A stretch of 64,000 nucleotides of DNA from Chaetomium olivaceum (GCA_039881045.1 JAYWVB010000008.1:620001-684000), one strand, 5' to 3'; counted from the first letter of the stretch, positions 21,368 to 33,551 are shown. Program-made: numbers and translations. Notes: generated by a model not told the origin, from the sequence alone.

Positions 21368-22920
21368 TCAGCTTTGCTCAGCATCAGCATCCGCGATCAC
21401 ATCTGGGCGGGGACCAAAGATATCGGTGGTCCAGCTACGAAAGACGGTGTCGACCCAGGCGCCGAGCAATCCAAGCACGGTAAGCAGCTGGTAGATGTTT
21501 GGGAAGCTGTCGGTCATGCCGATTAGCAGAGCGCCGCAGACCTCGATCCTCTCCAGGCGATCGACGGCAAAGTAGAGAAACCACTGGTGGTCGTGAACGA
21601 GTATGAGGGGTAGTGTAGGGAGCTGGGGGCCTTGCATCCCACCACCAACGCCGAGCATATCCATACGCTTGTGCCAGGCCGCCGTCCAGATCCCAAGTTG
21701 CAGGCGGCCCTCCTCGAGGCTTGCCCCGGCAACCTTGGTCTCGATCGAAACGGCTAAAGGAGAGCGGGTCAAAGGGATATAGTCGGTTTGGTTGACGTTG
21801 AGCTGAGCCGACGCGAGCGCTGTGGACTTGGCACGTATAAAAAGCTCGATCAGCCGGTTCTGGATAGCTACGTCGAGCTCCCGGCTAAGGCGAGGCGCGA
21901 GGACAAAGTCTACCATCTTACCTTCCGACACCTCGCCGGTAACAAGGGACGGGCGGAAGCACGGCAGAATTCTGGCCGATGTCGCGTTCTCGTACACGAC
22001 CGACCCGTGCCGCCTCGACAAGGCGAGCTCTAGCAGCGGCCCATGGACGTGTGCGTTCCACGCCGCCTCAGAGCGGCGGAGGTCCAGACACTCCCTTACG
22101 ACGCGCTCGATGGCGCGGATCTTGAAAAACTCGGCGAGAGCGCGTCGGGCCTGGGGCGAGGTGACCTCTGGCCTGTCGGAAAACAGAGACGAGAGGGGCA
22201 GGTAGTCGAAAAAGGGGTCCTCCTCTGTCTCCTCCTCTTTCCCTACATCTTGCGCCAACCGCCCCCTGTCGAGACGACAGGTCCCTTCCTCGGGTTTCCG
22301 GTAAACAGAGTCAGGGGGCGCAAAATCCTCAAACAGAGACTCGATCTGCGGGCGTATCTCGGCGGGATAGATGCCCGTCCGGTACGTCGTGACGGCCAGA
22401 ACGTCGCGGTAGAGCTGCCCAACATCCTTGGGGAGCTGCTGGAAACCGGCTTTGCCGCCGTCGAGCGAGCGGTACAGGACAGGTTTGTCGAGGCGCTGCA
22501 ACCCGGTAATGGTCTTGACGGGGCTGGCGGACCGGCGGGAGCTTTGGCGGTCGGAGGCGAGGGATGGGCGGAAGAATGGCCCTGGCCGGTGCTTGAGGGC
22601 GGGCGGAAGGAGGCGGGCCTCATGGAGAGGGCGGGCCGCTGCGAGGGAGGACCTGATCGGGGCGTTGCGCCAAAATCTTGGCTACCGCCGTCGTCTTGGT
22701 CTCCGTCGTGGTCGATCTTTCGCTTCTTGGAGGGCGACTGACTCCTCCTGATTGGGAAAGACGAAGATGGCGGGGTGGCCATGTCGGCCTCGCGGGAGCG
22801 CTTCGAGCCTCGGGGTTCATCTGGCAACCCCAGAATCCAGAGACGAATGGCAGAGTCGTCAGGCATGGATGGTTCGGCCATGTAAAGCGTTTTGCTGTTG
22901 GTGTAGGTTGAATCGGGCAT
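21368..22920 (-). CDS. Fungal PD-(D/E)XK nuclease-like protein; frame break
   Basis: About 517 residues. A Ser/Pro-rich, basic N-terminus (SKRSREADMATPPSSS, then SQSPSKKRKID, a likely nuclear localisation signal) is followed by RSASPVKTITGLQRLDKPV. The large globular part includes ECLDLRRSEAAWNAHVHGPL, TDYIPLTRSPLAVSIETKV and EGRLQLGIWTAAWH. This layout matches the fungal PD-(D/E)XK nuclease-like domain found in many uncharacterised ascomycete proteins; SIETK with a downstream Q is the candidate active-site core. The N-terminal and C-terminal frames differ by one base. A missing base around 22640-22675 (for example in the CCCC near 22659-22662) joins them. The start could be the first ATG or the Met of MAEPSMPDDSA 13 codons later. 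No cellular role is known to me. Confidence 0.75.
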
Positions 22921-23817
22921 TGACGCGTCGCGGAATCACGTGAGAGTGCCGCCACAGCCGCCAACCGCGAGCTGCCTGTCTCTCCGTTTCGGTTCTTGCC
23001 TTAGCAATGCGCTCCTCCACGGCTGCTCTCCGTCACTTGCTCCTCTTAACAGCTAGACCTGGGCTCGGGCTTTCTCTGGTTACATAACGAGAAGAATCTC
23101 GTCGGCGGTGGCCTTCGTCTGGAGTGTGCATGGCGGGGTCTATGGGGGGGGGAACAGGCCGATCTGCTTCGCAGGTTGCGATGGCGCTGGGGAAGCGATG
23201 GCTATTCGGCCGTGGAGATTGCGGCTTGTCGGAGAGTCGGAGAGTTGGAGAGGTCACCAGGAAGGTGTTGGGAGATTTTAACTCTGGGATGGATGGTAGG
23301 GTTAGGGTTAAAGTAGGCGCATAGGCCTTGAACGTCCATCGCAGACAATTACGAACCGCACTCATGGGTCGCCGAGTGTAGATGCTCGAGTTAGAGGACG
23401 AAAGAAAAGTTATCCGGAAGCCTAAAGAAGCTCTTTTTTTCTCGATTTGCATTCCATTTACTCAGTTTCTATTTCCCTTTATACAGTTATTTTCTCTCAT
23501 CTCCCTCTCGTTTTCCCTTTCTTCTTTTCGTTCTAACTTTTTACAAACTTGTTTACCTACTTGACTTGTTTACTTGTTTTCTTTTGGAGTTTGCCCCTTT
23601 TTCGGTCAGAGGTGACTGGCCAACCGGTATCATAACATGAACTCAAGTCTTCTCTTGGGGGAATCACTGTATGAGCTGCAGCTTTCTAAGACCCGCCAAC
23701 ACTGGGACCCGCAAACCTTCATGCTGCCGCTAGCAGTAGGTAGTTGGATTTCCTTTGCGTTATCAGGAAGGATATCGATAGTGTTTCGACTAGCAAACCC
23801 AAAACCTCTTCATCCCG
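22921..23817. other. Intergenic; one weak minus-strand ORF
   Basis: 900 bp between minus-strand genes. A 139-codon minus-strand frame (23033-23452) has basic, Pro/Ser-rich content without a recognised motif; I do not support it as a gene. Pyrimidine-rich sequence runs over 23440-23580. Confidence 0.45.
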
Positions 23818-26800
23818 TCACCCTTCCTCCATCTCCATGTCCTCCATCATGTCCACATCCCCACCCCCTTCCGGCGCTCTCTTCACAAACGCCCTTTTTA
23901 TATCCCCTGTAGTCTCCTTGATCTTACCCAACATCTTCCTCCTTTTACCACCCCCCACTCCCCCGAGCCCGGCCCCCTCACTGCCATCCTCCGAACTGCA
24001 CCAACCCCGCTGCCGTTTCGTGCCGGAGCCAACAGACGAACCCAAGGCCCCACCTACTGCCAGATCCATGTCTCCCGCTCCGCTCCCGCCCGAGGCCACC
24101 GAAGTAGGCGGCGTCGCCGACCCGGATCCGGACCCGGACCCGGACGCCGAGTCCAGCTCGGCACTCGCGCTCGAGCCCGCCGAACTTGCCGATGACGGCA
24201 CCGACACCAGACTGGCGGCACCTTGTTGTAAGGACACCTGGTGATCCAACGCCCCCAATGGCGACGACAGAGCAGTCGGGCTCTGCAGGTTCTGCTGCCA
24301 GGACCAAGGCCACTTCCGCCTCGGCGTACCGAGTATGACCGCACCATCCGGCGGACAAGCCGCGAGGTCGATCGTCTCGGCGCCGTCTGTCCCGCCAAAG
24401 AGACCGCCCACCCCGATTTTCCCTCCCCACCCCTCCGCAGTGAGTTCTAGCACGGGATGCAGACCATGCACCTCCTTTCGCGGGTGTGCCGCCCCGGTTC
24501 GCCCCCCCCGCACATACACTTACGAAATATCTCCCCGCCGCCGCCGCGCTGCTGCTGCCCATGGGACTATTGTTGTAGCACAATACCATCCCCGGCGCGA
24601 CACTGAGCGGGGTGTCACTACCTACCAGGCGTCGGGCGATAGCGCGCAGGTCGGTGACGCTCACGCAGAGATTGTACTGGCCCGTCGGCAGAGACATCCA
24701 GTCGAGGCACGCTTGTCTTTGTATCTGTGTCTGTGTCTGTGTGTGTGGGATGGGATGGTGGTGGGCGGCGGGGCGGATGAGCTCGCCGAACCCGCGGCCG
24801 AACAGCGTCACGGCGGGTATGGCGCGCGTAAAATCCGTCCAGGTGACGGCAAGCGGGAGATTGGCGACCTTAAAATGGAAGGGATCGCGGTCGGCGGCGA
24901 GGTCGGCGAAGTCCCAGCCCTTGAGGTGGGTGCTTAGCCGGGGTTTGGTTGGGACACCCTTGTGTGTGGCTTCGGCGTGATGGGCGTGGTCGACTAGCTT
25001 CTCTAAGGTTTCGTATAGCTGTTCGATGCGGTGCTGGATGGTGGTGGAGGTGGTTTCGTTCTCGCGGTACATGGGGAGTTTGCGGTTGACTTCGTTGAGG
25101 AGGACTTTGAGCGCCGAGTTGTGCTTGAGCGGGTCTGTGGATTCTTGGAATTTTGGACGGTTCGAAGAGGAACTCGCTCGCGAACTCGTCGGCCGAAGAG
25201 AGGTGGAGCGAGGTACGGAGAAGGTGCAGAAGAGTACTTGCTCCGTCGATGAGAAAGCCTCGGTTGTCGTCGACGTCGTAGAGCGTGAAGTAGCGTTGGC
25301 GGATCCAGCGGAGCTTGTCGACGTAGCCCCCGCGGGTGATGCGGATAGGGGTGTCTTTGCGGCCGATGCTGAACTGGCAGCCGCCCGTGACGATCTGGCC
25401 GACCGAGAAGGATACTTTCTCGAGGGAGAAGTCTTTTCCCGGCGAACTGAGACGAGATTCTGCGACGGCATAGTTGGCATTTTTTGATCCTACAAGGGAT
25501 GTCAGTATTTGAGGGTAGCTCTGGAACTAGTAAAGACGGACCGGCGTAAAAGCGAGCCTCAGAGCACCATCCCAAGATATGCCGCCCTTTTGCCATGTCG
25601 CCCCCGTCGACATCAGCGCATTGAATGGTGCTCGTGTCTGGATAAGGCAATCTCTTTCCATCACTGTAATATAGATGCCAGAGGATCGCATCATCCAACC
25701 TTTGTAAGGGGACAATTGCGGTTGAGAACCCCTTGAGCAAATACTTTCCAAACCACTGGTGAATCCGTGGGGACTGGGCCAGGCGAGCCATAATGGTTAG
25801 TGGTATCTCCAGTCCTGTGTCGTACTTGCTCCGTCTGGGAATGGGATAGCCCACCGCTATACAAGGGTCCCGGAACAGTCGATGCCAACATTGACCGGTA
25901 TTGGCAGCGCCAGCGTCGTTCTGAATCAGATCTGTCTGAAATGACAGAGTACTAATATGTGTCGCAGACGAGTCTCCTTCGTGTAAGCCTGGGGATATGT
26001 GAATAATGGGCGAGCACAACGACAAACTCTCCTCTGCCCCCTGGATCCGGAGTCCAGACGTCCGCACCGCTGCCCCGAGCCAAGCAATCTGCTCAACCAC
26101 CTCGGCAATACTGGCTGACGCGCCTCGAACCTCCACCCGAAATGTGGGTTGGAAGTCTAGCTTCACTTGGGTTTTGTCAGGCAAGATCCCTTCCGCCTCA
26201 TCGTCCGAGTCCAGGGCCCGGGCCAAGAGAGCCAGAAGCCCCGGTCCCGTTGCCGGCCACGTCTGGCGAAGGTACCCTTCGCAGGGCAGTGCCTGCGCAT
26301 CCGTTGCCGATCCCGTAAGCGTGGTAGTCTTGCCGAGAAGCTGTCCAAGGGACTCCTCGGAAGTGTCAAACTCTTCCCGGAGAAAGGTTTCGGGGTCCCA
26401 ATCTACCCGTAGCTTCAACGTGTGCAGATTTGACGACCGCTTATTACTCACGCTCTTTTTGCCACCGTCCAAGTGCCGGACCACCTCTGAATAAACACGG
26501 CCGGAAAGATGACGCTGAGGGGTTACCGGGGCGAGGAGGAACTCCTTCCTGAGCGATGCCGTCAGCCAGCGGTAGGCCGCGGATTCGAAGACAATCCGAT
26601 TGTAGTCGTGCCTATTTGGGGGCTCGGTTTGTTCGCTCGATTCTGCTGCTTCCGAGTAAACCTCGCAACCCCCGTCCACGTTCAGCGTGGGAGGCGCAAG
26701 ATCATGGTGCTCGCCTACGTCGCCAAGACCGTCCAGCCAGCCGCGGATGAACGAATGCACGGTTGACAGGTCGGTTTTCTCCCGGGGCCTGCTTGAACTC

Positions 26801-28575
26801 CCACAATCACTGGCCTGCGAGTCAAGACGGAGAGCAGACCCGAACCGAGATGCAATATCACTGGCGGTGATGTTAGCAATCAGACATGAAGCCTCCAGAG
26901 GTATAGCCGTCACGGCGAAAATAGACTTACACCCTGTGTTTATGAATGAAGTACATCACCTCCCGCTCCGCTTTTGTAGATCCAGCACAGCCTAACCTCA
27001 GAGAGAATGCCCTGAGAAGCTCTGGAAGTCTAGCGACAACCGCTTGAACAAGGGCGGCGTCTTCGCCGGCACTTTGGGTTGCCGCGAAGAAACAAAGTCT
27101 GCCAGTGCTTCGGCAAATTGAGATGTGTAAATCTCCATGTCATCCTGGGAGACGCTGTTTGCCACCGAGTAAACGGTTGCTGAGTCTTCAGAATCGTTTG
27201 GAACGTCACTGATAACATCTTCTTTTGGTTGGGGCTCGGCAACTCGCCCGAGCGATGCGTATCCCGAGTCCGTAGCTGCGCAGAATTCCGGTAGGTCTGT
27301 CGAACACCCAACACTGTCAAAGTTGCCGGGTGCTGTATTTGCTTCGAAAGACCTCATAACAAAAGAATCTGGGTAGCCCTCAACGATTTCCTGAACCGGA
27401 TTCCAAGCCGAACTCGGTTCCCAAACCGGACTCGATTGGGCCTCGGTCTCCAACAAGTCTGGCAAAACCCCGGCGCCGTCAGAGCTAAGACCTGTATGGA
27501 CGGATAAGCGAACATTGTCACTGAACGGGGCTTTGGAGGCTTGTAGGGGCCAAATACGTACCGTATGATTTTGTTGACGCACCGATGCCCGGTGGCGGGG
27601 ACTGCATGTCAATATTGTTGACACCTAGATCCACCGAAGAGACGAGCGGGAGGTTGTTGAGAAAATGGTTCAATAATCTGTCAACTTCCAACTCGACGTT
27701 TTCACTAGGCGGTTCCCAGCTGCGTAGTTCGAAAAACGCCATATCAGAGTCCCCGTTGTTGGCCGTATCACCGAGGCCTGCTCTGTGACTATCTGCGTCT
27801 GGTATGCTTTGAGGGACTGAGCTGGTTCGAGCATGGGCTACGCCGGTGGACGCCACGCCGCGTCCAATGTCCTTGCTGCTATTGATTGGAACGGAACTCT
27901 CGGTTACCCAGGCGGACAGGGCGTTCTCCTTGAGCAGGCACTCCTTGCGGATGCGCTCCTCGATGCGCTCCTGCTCGTTGTTGTCCGAGATGGTGACGTG
28001 CATGGCGCCGGGCCTGACGTTGGCGAGGCCCTTGACGGCAGAGGGCCGCCGACCCTTGACGCATGGAATGCCATGCATAATACTCTCGGGGTCTTTCCGT
28101 AACCTGAGACATTCTTCACAAGGCCCGAGTGGATCTGTAGGGCCAGGAACGCACTTTACCATGTTCAGTTTTAATGGGTACCATATCAAAGGATTTGTCG
28201 GGTGGCATCATTTACACAGATTCGCTGGCTAATGCACCAAATGCAAGCGTCTACATGCATGGTTCGCTCATCCAACCAAGCTCGCTTCTCTCCGTTGTGT
28301 GAGCCGTCGCTGTCTGGATCATGGCCGGGTTTGGGCAATCCGTAGGATGGATCCGCCGAAGGACTGCTCGGCCGTACTGCGAGTTTGGCCCGACACTCCG
28401 GCCGCTCCATGGCTAAAACATCATCAAAGATGCCCAAGAAGTCCTCCGAGTCGAGGGCGTCGAGTGCTAGTAGTGGTCTCAGTTTAGCGGTTTTCGGGGA
28501 TTTCCAGGAAGAAAGCAGACCGCCCGTCTTACCCTCCTTTGCGGCTACATGTCGTCTCGTGTCGGCTCCCTGCAT
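23818..28575 (-). CDS. Large uncharacterised fungal protein with split Zn2Cys6-like motif (~1,495 aa)
   Basis: Six exons: 28216-28575, 27558-28153, 26931-27520, 25542-26860, 24524-25489 and 23818-24474. Joining exons 1 and 2 creates ACIWCISQRICCVPGPTD followed by PLGPCEECLRL and a last Cys 16 residues later, an elongated relative of the Zn2Cys6 fungal DNA-binding cluster. A disordered stretch follows, then LPELLRAFSLRLG and EVMYFIHKHRV-DIASRFG, and a large globular region (IPLTIMARLAQSPRIHQWFG, GRHILGWCSEARFYAG, WIRQRYFTLYDVDDNRGFLI, FTRAIPAVTLFGRGFGELIR). The tail ends with GAVILGTPRRKWPW and Ser/Gly-rich sequence. I recall this arrangement from uncharacterised filamentous-fungal proteins. 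Two single-base breaks need repair: one base missing near 27076-27078 and one extra in the T4 at 25151-25154. The 37-41-bp intron at 27521-27557/61 is unusually short. Regulation of transcription is only a guess. Confidence 0.7.
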
Positions 28576-30858
28576 TTCCAGTGGTGTATCTCGCGCCAGG
28601 TGCGTCACTGTAATACCTGGAGCAGTGCAACTAACCCTGTCTCTCAGAACGGAGAGTAGAATGGTATCGATATATATACCTAGGTACCTTGGTAGGTATC
28701 TAGACAAGTCACAAGTGATCTCCGGTCGGCTGCCAGCATGGGACGGGGAAGTTCAAGAAGTTGGTTGAGAAAGTCTCAGTCAATTCCGTTGACCGGCATT
28801 GGGTCGGGCCTCGAGGCCTCGGGGGCGGTGTCGCAGTACAGCCCTGGAACCTCCCCCTCCCGTGAGAGCCTTGGGCGTGTCCATTAGGTAGTACAAGCGT
28901 CCATCTTATCCCGCAATTGGAATCGAGGTCGGCCACAAGTCAGGTTCTTATTTGTTCTTGCCAGCGAAGTCGCGCGGCACCAAGGCAAACAATTGGTTTC
29001 CTGTAATTTGTATTTCACAGAAGTCGACATGTTGTACATACACATAATTATTAAAGGATATATATTACAACTAACAATTTAGATGGCTGCTGCTCATAGT
29101 TATATTCAGTCTCCGACCTTTTCCTTTGTTCTCTTTTTTACCGCTTTCTTTTTCTGTTTCTTTTTGGCTGCAGAGGTCTATTCTTGGTATCGCGCCACGA
29201 CTTGTGGATTGTGGCGCTATGGATCTGTGGCGCAAGCTTCAATGGCTCGCACAGCCCCATTGCCTATTTCATCAGCGCGACTCGGCGCGTTTCCCTCTTC
29301 TCCTCACCATCACCGTTCTAGCCTTGAAACCACCGCCACCAGCAAAGGCGGCAGCCGTCAAATCTGCTTCGTGAACAGCATCATTTCTGTCGACACGCAT
29401 TGCATTTGCGAGATATATCTCTGGATTATTGACATCCAATATCACAATTTCCATTCCCTTTCATCATCCTCTCTATTATCGACTCCGCAAGGCCGGCAGC
29501 GACTTTACTTCAGTACCAATCGGTTTTAACCAAGTTTAGTCGAATACCCGATATCAAGCGATATCCCCGCCATCACCAACCTGCCCACCACCTCCCCAAA
29601 AAGCCTGCAGTGAGGAAAACCTCCAAAAGCTCGACTCATCCAGTCACAGTACGCGGGCGAGGCTGAGAACACCAAAGAATGGATATCTGAGCAGCAACTA
29701 TATCATACCCCCCACAGCCAAACAAGAAGAACCAACCCCGTCACCCCCACCCCCCTCTCTCTCATCTCCCCCTTTTTCCACTCTCCCTCCCCTCCCTTCC
29801 TCCACCAACCCGGCACTCCCAACCCCGACCAAGCGGTCCTCGCAACCAACCCAACCCCCCCTTCCCTCCCCGCCATGACGACAAAAGCACACATTCCAGA
29901 GGTGCGCCGGCGCCGGCCCCACCTCTCTACCCTCTCCTCTCCTCTTCCCGCCCTTCTCCTTTTTCCTTCCCGGGGGCAAACCCGGGCTTTGGGTTCTCCA
30001 CGGTTTCGGGCTCGGCGGGTGAAAGGGGCCAAGACGGGTGGAGGAGGGGGGAGAAAGGGGATCTAGAGACGGGGGTGCACCCGGCGCGACTGCGCTTGCA
30101 CTGATGATGGCATCACAAAAAAGTAGTTTTCAATCGGAGCGGTGAGCTAGGGGGGGGGGGAGAATGTGATCACTGCTTGGGATGGGGTGGGGAGTGTTGG
30201 GTGGGTGGGAGAAGGTTGGGGGGGGTTTGTTGTGGGTTTGGGGGGTTGGTGGGAGAGTGGTTAGGGTGGGTTTAGGTGGGCGGTGTTCTTTATTTCGCTT
30301 TTGCATCGGCACGACATACACAAAACAAAACAGCACGCCCGGTGATGACGGAAGGTCCAAAAAGCCAAATTTGCAGGCAGCAGATGGGATCTGGCCTACC
30401 TGGTAGGCTTGCCCTCGGTTGTCGTTGAGAACCTAGGAGAGCTAATCTGAGGGCCTTGTCGCTGTTTTGTTTTGTTTTGTTTTGTTTTGTTTTGTTACAT
30501 CATCACTCCTCTTCCCTAATTCAGTTATTTCTGCCTTCTTCCTTTTCGTCGATGAGCGGTGGTTATATAGAGCTAATTAGAAGCCGGGGATCGGGAAATA
30601 CTCAGTCACTATGGATACAGTCGGCAAGATAACCTGTGACACATCTATTCTTACGAGCATGCCTTCAAATGCAGAACAAGTTTCATGGCCATCCGTGTAT
30701 TCATAGCTTTTGGGAGAACCTAGATTTTACGCCTTGCATCCGGTACGGTGTATCTTGTATACAGACAAAAAACAACAGAAAAGCACAAGCAGATACCTCC
30801 TTTCTATACCCGCCGCCCAACATACACTCCTCATTCCAGTCCTCTCCCTCCAACCCCC
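28576..30858. other. Long intergenic region, low-complexity tracts
   Basis: About 2.3 kb. It contains AT-rich sequence (29030-29080), C/T-rich tracts (29700-29880), G-rich tracts (30150-30290) and a GTTTT microsatellite. A plus-strand frame at 29083-29529 starts with a hydrophobic Phe-rich stretch but has no family resemblance, so it is not called. The first ~150 bp upstream of 28575 include alternating TATATA and CCTAGG sequence that may belong to the promoter of the large gene. Confidence 0.5.
30464..30493 (+). repeat. (GTTTT)6 microsatellite
   Basis: Six perfect copies of GTTTT followed by GTTA, located downstream of the WBP1 3' end. Confidence 0.9.
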
Positions 30859-32430
30859 TTACTGCGTCTTCTTCACGCCGCCCTTACCACCCACCGGCGC
30901 GCTGTACATCCACAACGCACAGAACCCGACCCACCCGGCGACAGTGACACCGACACCGGCGATCCACGGCCAGGCGCCCGTGATGACAAAGCTGCGCGGC
31001 CACTCGTCGTGGGCCATGTGACGCACCGACACCGTGTTCTTCTCCTCGACGTTGGACAGGAAGGGCCGCTTGTGGTTGATCTTGAAGTTGAAGATGCCGT
31101 GCTGGTCGGGCAGCTTGAAGGTCGTGCTGTACACGGCCGCCGCAGCGTCTGACGCGGCGTTGTCGGGCTGGAGGGCGAGGCGGTGGAAGGGGGAAAGCAT
31201 GGAGAACTCGAGCTGGAGGGCGTCGGTGGCGGGGATGGTGAAGGGGGTCCAGGTTGTCCAGCTGTATTCGGAGAGGGAGATGGTGTATTTCTAAGGGGTT
31301 GGTTAGTTTTCTAGGTTAAAGAATGGGTTCGAGGGAGGTGGGAAAGACTCACAACATCGTTCTTGATGCGGTAGATGGAGGGGTTGGACTCGTTGGTCGC
31401 GCCCGCCTCGTCGAGGTGGTGCTCGATCCAGTTGACGCGCACGACGCCAATCTCGTTGAACGTCCACCCGCTGACGCGCTTGGCGAACTCGCGGTTGAAG
31501 GTCTTGGCGGTCTTCTTGCCGTCCGCCTGGCTGACCTCGGCGTCGAACCACTTGTCCTGCAGCATCTCGGCCGAGCCGACGAGCGTGAAGCGGGCCGAGT
31601 TGCGCGCCTGGAAGGCCGAGACCAGCGCCAGCTGTTCGCCGGCCGCGAAGAGGTCGTCCACCACCTCGGTCTGCTCCTTGGGGTTGTAGATGTAGGCGGT
31701 GCGCGGGGCGCGGAGGATCGGGGTGAGGAGCTCGCTCGCGCCGAGGGCGGCGCCCACGCCCCGGGGGAAGGCGAGGGCTTCGTCTTTGCCGGCGCCCGCG
31801 CCGAAGAAGTCCTTCACGTCGGGGCGGATGGGGCTGGGCGGCGCGAGGACGAGTACGTCGTGCTTGTCGGCGGCGCTCGCGGAATCGTAGTTAGTGAAGT
31901 GGTCCACAACCAGGCCGGTGCGGTCGGTAGGGAGCTGGATATCGAGCTCGGTGAGCAGGGAGACGAGCGAGCTCGGGGCGGAGACGCCAGAGCTAAGGGT
32001 GACGAGAACGTTGCCGTTGGCGTTCATGAAGTCGACGAGGATGTTCGGGGTCAGGTTGGGGCCGAGACCTTGGGATTGTCAGTTCGAGGTTGGCAATTGG
32101 ACATCTAGGAAAGCCATTACCCTTTGACCGAGTCGGGAAGAGGATGACATGGTCATAACTCCGTTCGCCGAGGTGGAACAGAGCCAGGGACTCGCTCTTG
32201 GGGTTCTCGAAGGAGATTTGGAATCCTCTGCCTGTCTATTATCAGCCATTGTGTTCGCAGGTGCAACTCAAATCAAGATATCCCATACTCTCTAGATCCC
32301 CGAGAAACTTGGAGTAGTTCTCCTTGTCGGCAACATCGTCCAGGATCACCAGCAACCTGTTGCCCGAAGTGCTGATGGCCGACACTACGGCCGCGAACAG
32401 AAAGACGAAAAGCGAAAGGAACGACCGCAT
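30859..32430 (-). CDS. wbp1: Oligosaccharyltransferase subunit WBP1 (OST48)
   Basis: Four exons (32289-32430, 32121-32231, 31353-32068, 30859-31290) encode 466 residues with an intact frame. A signal peptide (MRSFLSLFVFLFAAVVSAIS) leads into GNRLLVILDD, then GERSYDHVILFPTRSKGLG and the lumenal domain typical of Wbp1/OST48. One C-terminal membrane helix (WPWIAGVGVTVAGWVGFCAL) precedes a cytosolic tail ending KKTQ, a KKxx ER-retrieval signal. The protein is an essential non-catalytic subunit of the complex that N-glycosylates nascent proteins in the ER. It is divergent from the complex I gene with a ~0.7-kb spacer. Confidence 0.95.
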
Positions 32431-33131
32431 GGTGGGCAGAATGATCCCGCTTAGATAGCCACTAGTCGTGGGCGGGGAATTGGAATTGAGGGGCGCAAAC
32501 TCGGGGTCGTCGAGTTTATGCCACGGAACTGAAAGCTTGCCTCTCTCTCATCCCACGACAACAAATGGAAGCTCTCAGCAACGCAACGGATTGGATTGCA
32601 TTGATTCGGCATACGTAGCCTTGCCAAGCAGTGGACGGGGGTTGCAGCTAAAGGACCCACCCAGCCTTTGATTGATCCCTGTCAGTTTTCCATGGCCAAT
32701 GCTCCATCCAGCTTTGGGTATGAGCACAGCGAGCACCAAATTAACCGCAGTTTCGCCGCAATCGTGAACCTCGAATTACCCAGTCAAGCTTTCCAGCTCT
32801 CCAGCTCCGACGACAAGACGACGACGACTTGCCCGCGCCGCCAGTGTGTCGCTGCCGCCCAATTGACAGGACGAGGTAACGATCACACCCCAGCCGCCCG
32901 CCTCCCTCACGAGCAACACCTACCAATCCCCGACACCAATCCCCTCAACCACCCCCCACCAACAACCACCCTCACCAACCCACCCATCACCACCCTCAAA
33001 TACACCCGCTAACCCTCCACCCCCCACTAGCAGCACCTCCCACCTCCCACCAACCTCACCTCCAACCACACACTCAAACACACACCCCAACACCCACCCA
33101 AAAAAGACTCCAAAAAAACGAATAACAAACC
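32431..33131. promoter_or_regulatory. Divergent promoter region between WBP1 and the complex I 9.5-kDa gene
   Basis: Spacer between two start codons of diverging genes. The last ~220 bp before 33132 are extremely C/A-rich on the plus strand (CCACC and CAACC repeats), forming a pyrimidine/purine-biased leader. No defined factor site is claimed. Confidence 0.5.
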
Positions 33132-33551
33132 ATGAACGGCGCAACCCCCCGCTTCTGGGCCGGGCCCCTCCGGTACTGGCGCTGGGCCGCACGCGAGCGC
33201 CCTGGCCTGTTCTGGGCCGTCGTCATCGGCTCGCTCGGCCCTCTGACGCTGGCGACAGTCCCGCCCATCCGCCGGGCCATCGGCGACCCGGATGCGGCGC
33301 CTATTCCGTTGACTTATCCTGGTATGTTCCTCCTCTTTTTTTTCTTTCTTGTTTTAGGGGCTTGGTTTGGTTTGGGGGTGTGGAGAGGGGGGAGGGGTTG
33401 ATTCTGGTCGGGTGTTTGGGCTTAGGGGTTTGCGGTCTGGTCTGGTTTGGGCTGGTTTGGGCTGTTCGAGACGAGAGGGCTAATAGATTGCGGGGCAGTT
33501 CCTACCGGGCCGAGGAAGACGTTGACGGGGTACGGTGACGAGACGGAATGA
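33132..33551 (+). CDS. NADH:ubiquinone oxidoreductase 9.5-kDa subunit (complex I)
   Basis: Two exons (33132-33321 and 33499-33551) encode 80 residues. The sequence TPRFWAGPLRYWRWAARERP, then VVIGSLGPLTLATVPPIRR, GDPDAAPIPLTYP and the spliced VPTGPRKTLTGYGDETE matches the small membrane subunit known as 9.5 kDa in Neurospora. It has one hydrophobic segment and is an accessory subunit of mitochondrial complex I. The second exon is only 53 bp, so reading through the 177-bp intron gives a wrong C-terminus. Confidence 0.9.

Noticed and set aside
23283..23300. GGGTTAGGGTTA, telomere-like
   Set aside because: Only two units; similar short runs occur at 18030-18045. Not a telomere or an interstitial array.
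23033..23452. 139-codon minus-strand frame
   Set aside because: Basic Pro/Ser-rich sequence without motif, in an AT/CT-rich spacer; could be chance.
13448..28575. Possible antiviral or defence-like system (APH kinase, SRPK-like kinase, PD-(D/E)XK protein)
   Set aside because: Genes are separated by conserved housekeeping loci, have independent promoters and show no shared domain logic; a system cannot be supported from this sequence.
29083..29529. 148-codon plus-strand frame with a hydrophobic start
   Set aside because: No family resemblance, composition follows local low complexity, and no splice or downstream support.
30464..30493. GTTTT repeat considered as part of a retroelement tail
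   Set aside because: No flanking element ends, target duplication or coding remnant; a plain microsatellite.
31323..32108. 261-codon plus-strand frame opposite WBP1
   Set aside because: Antisense shadow across a clear WBP1 exon.
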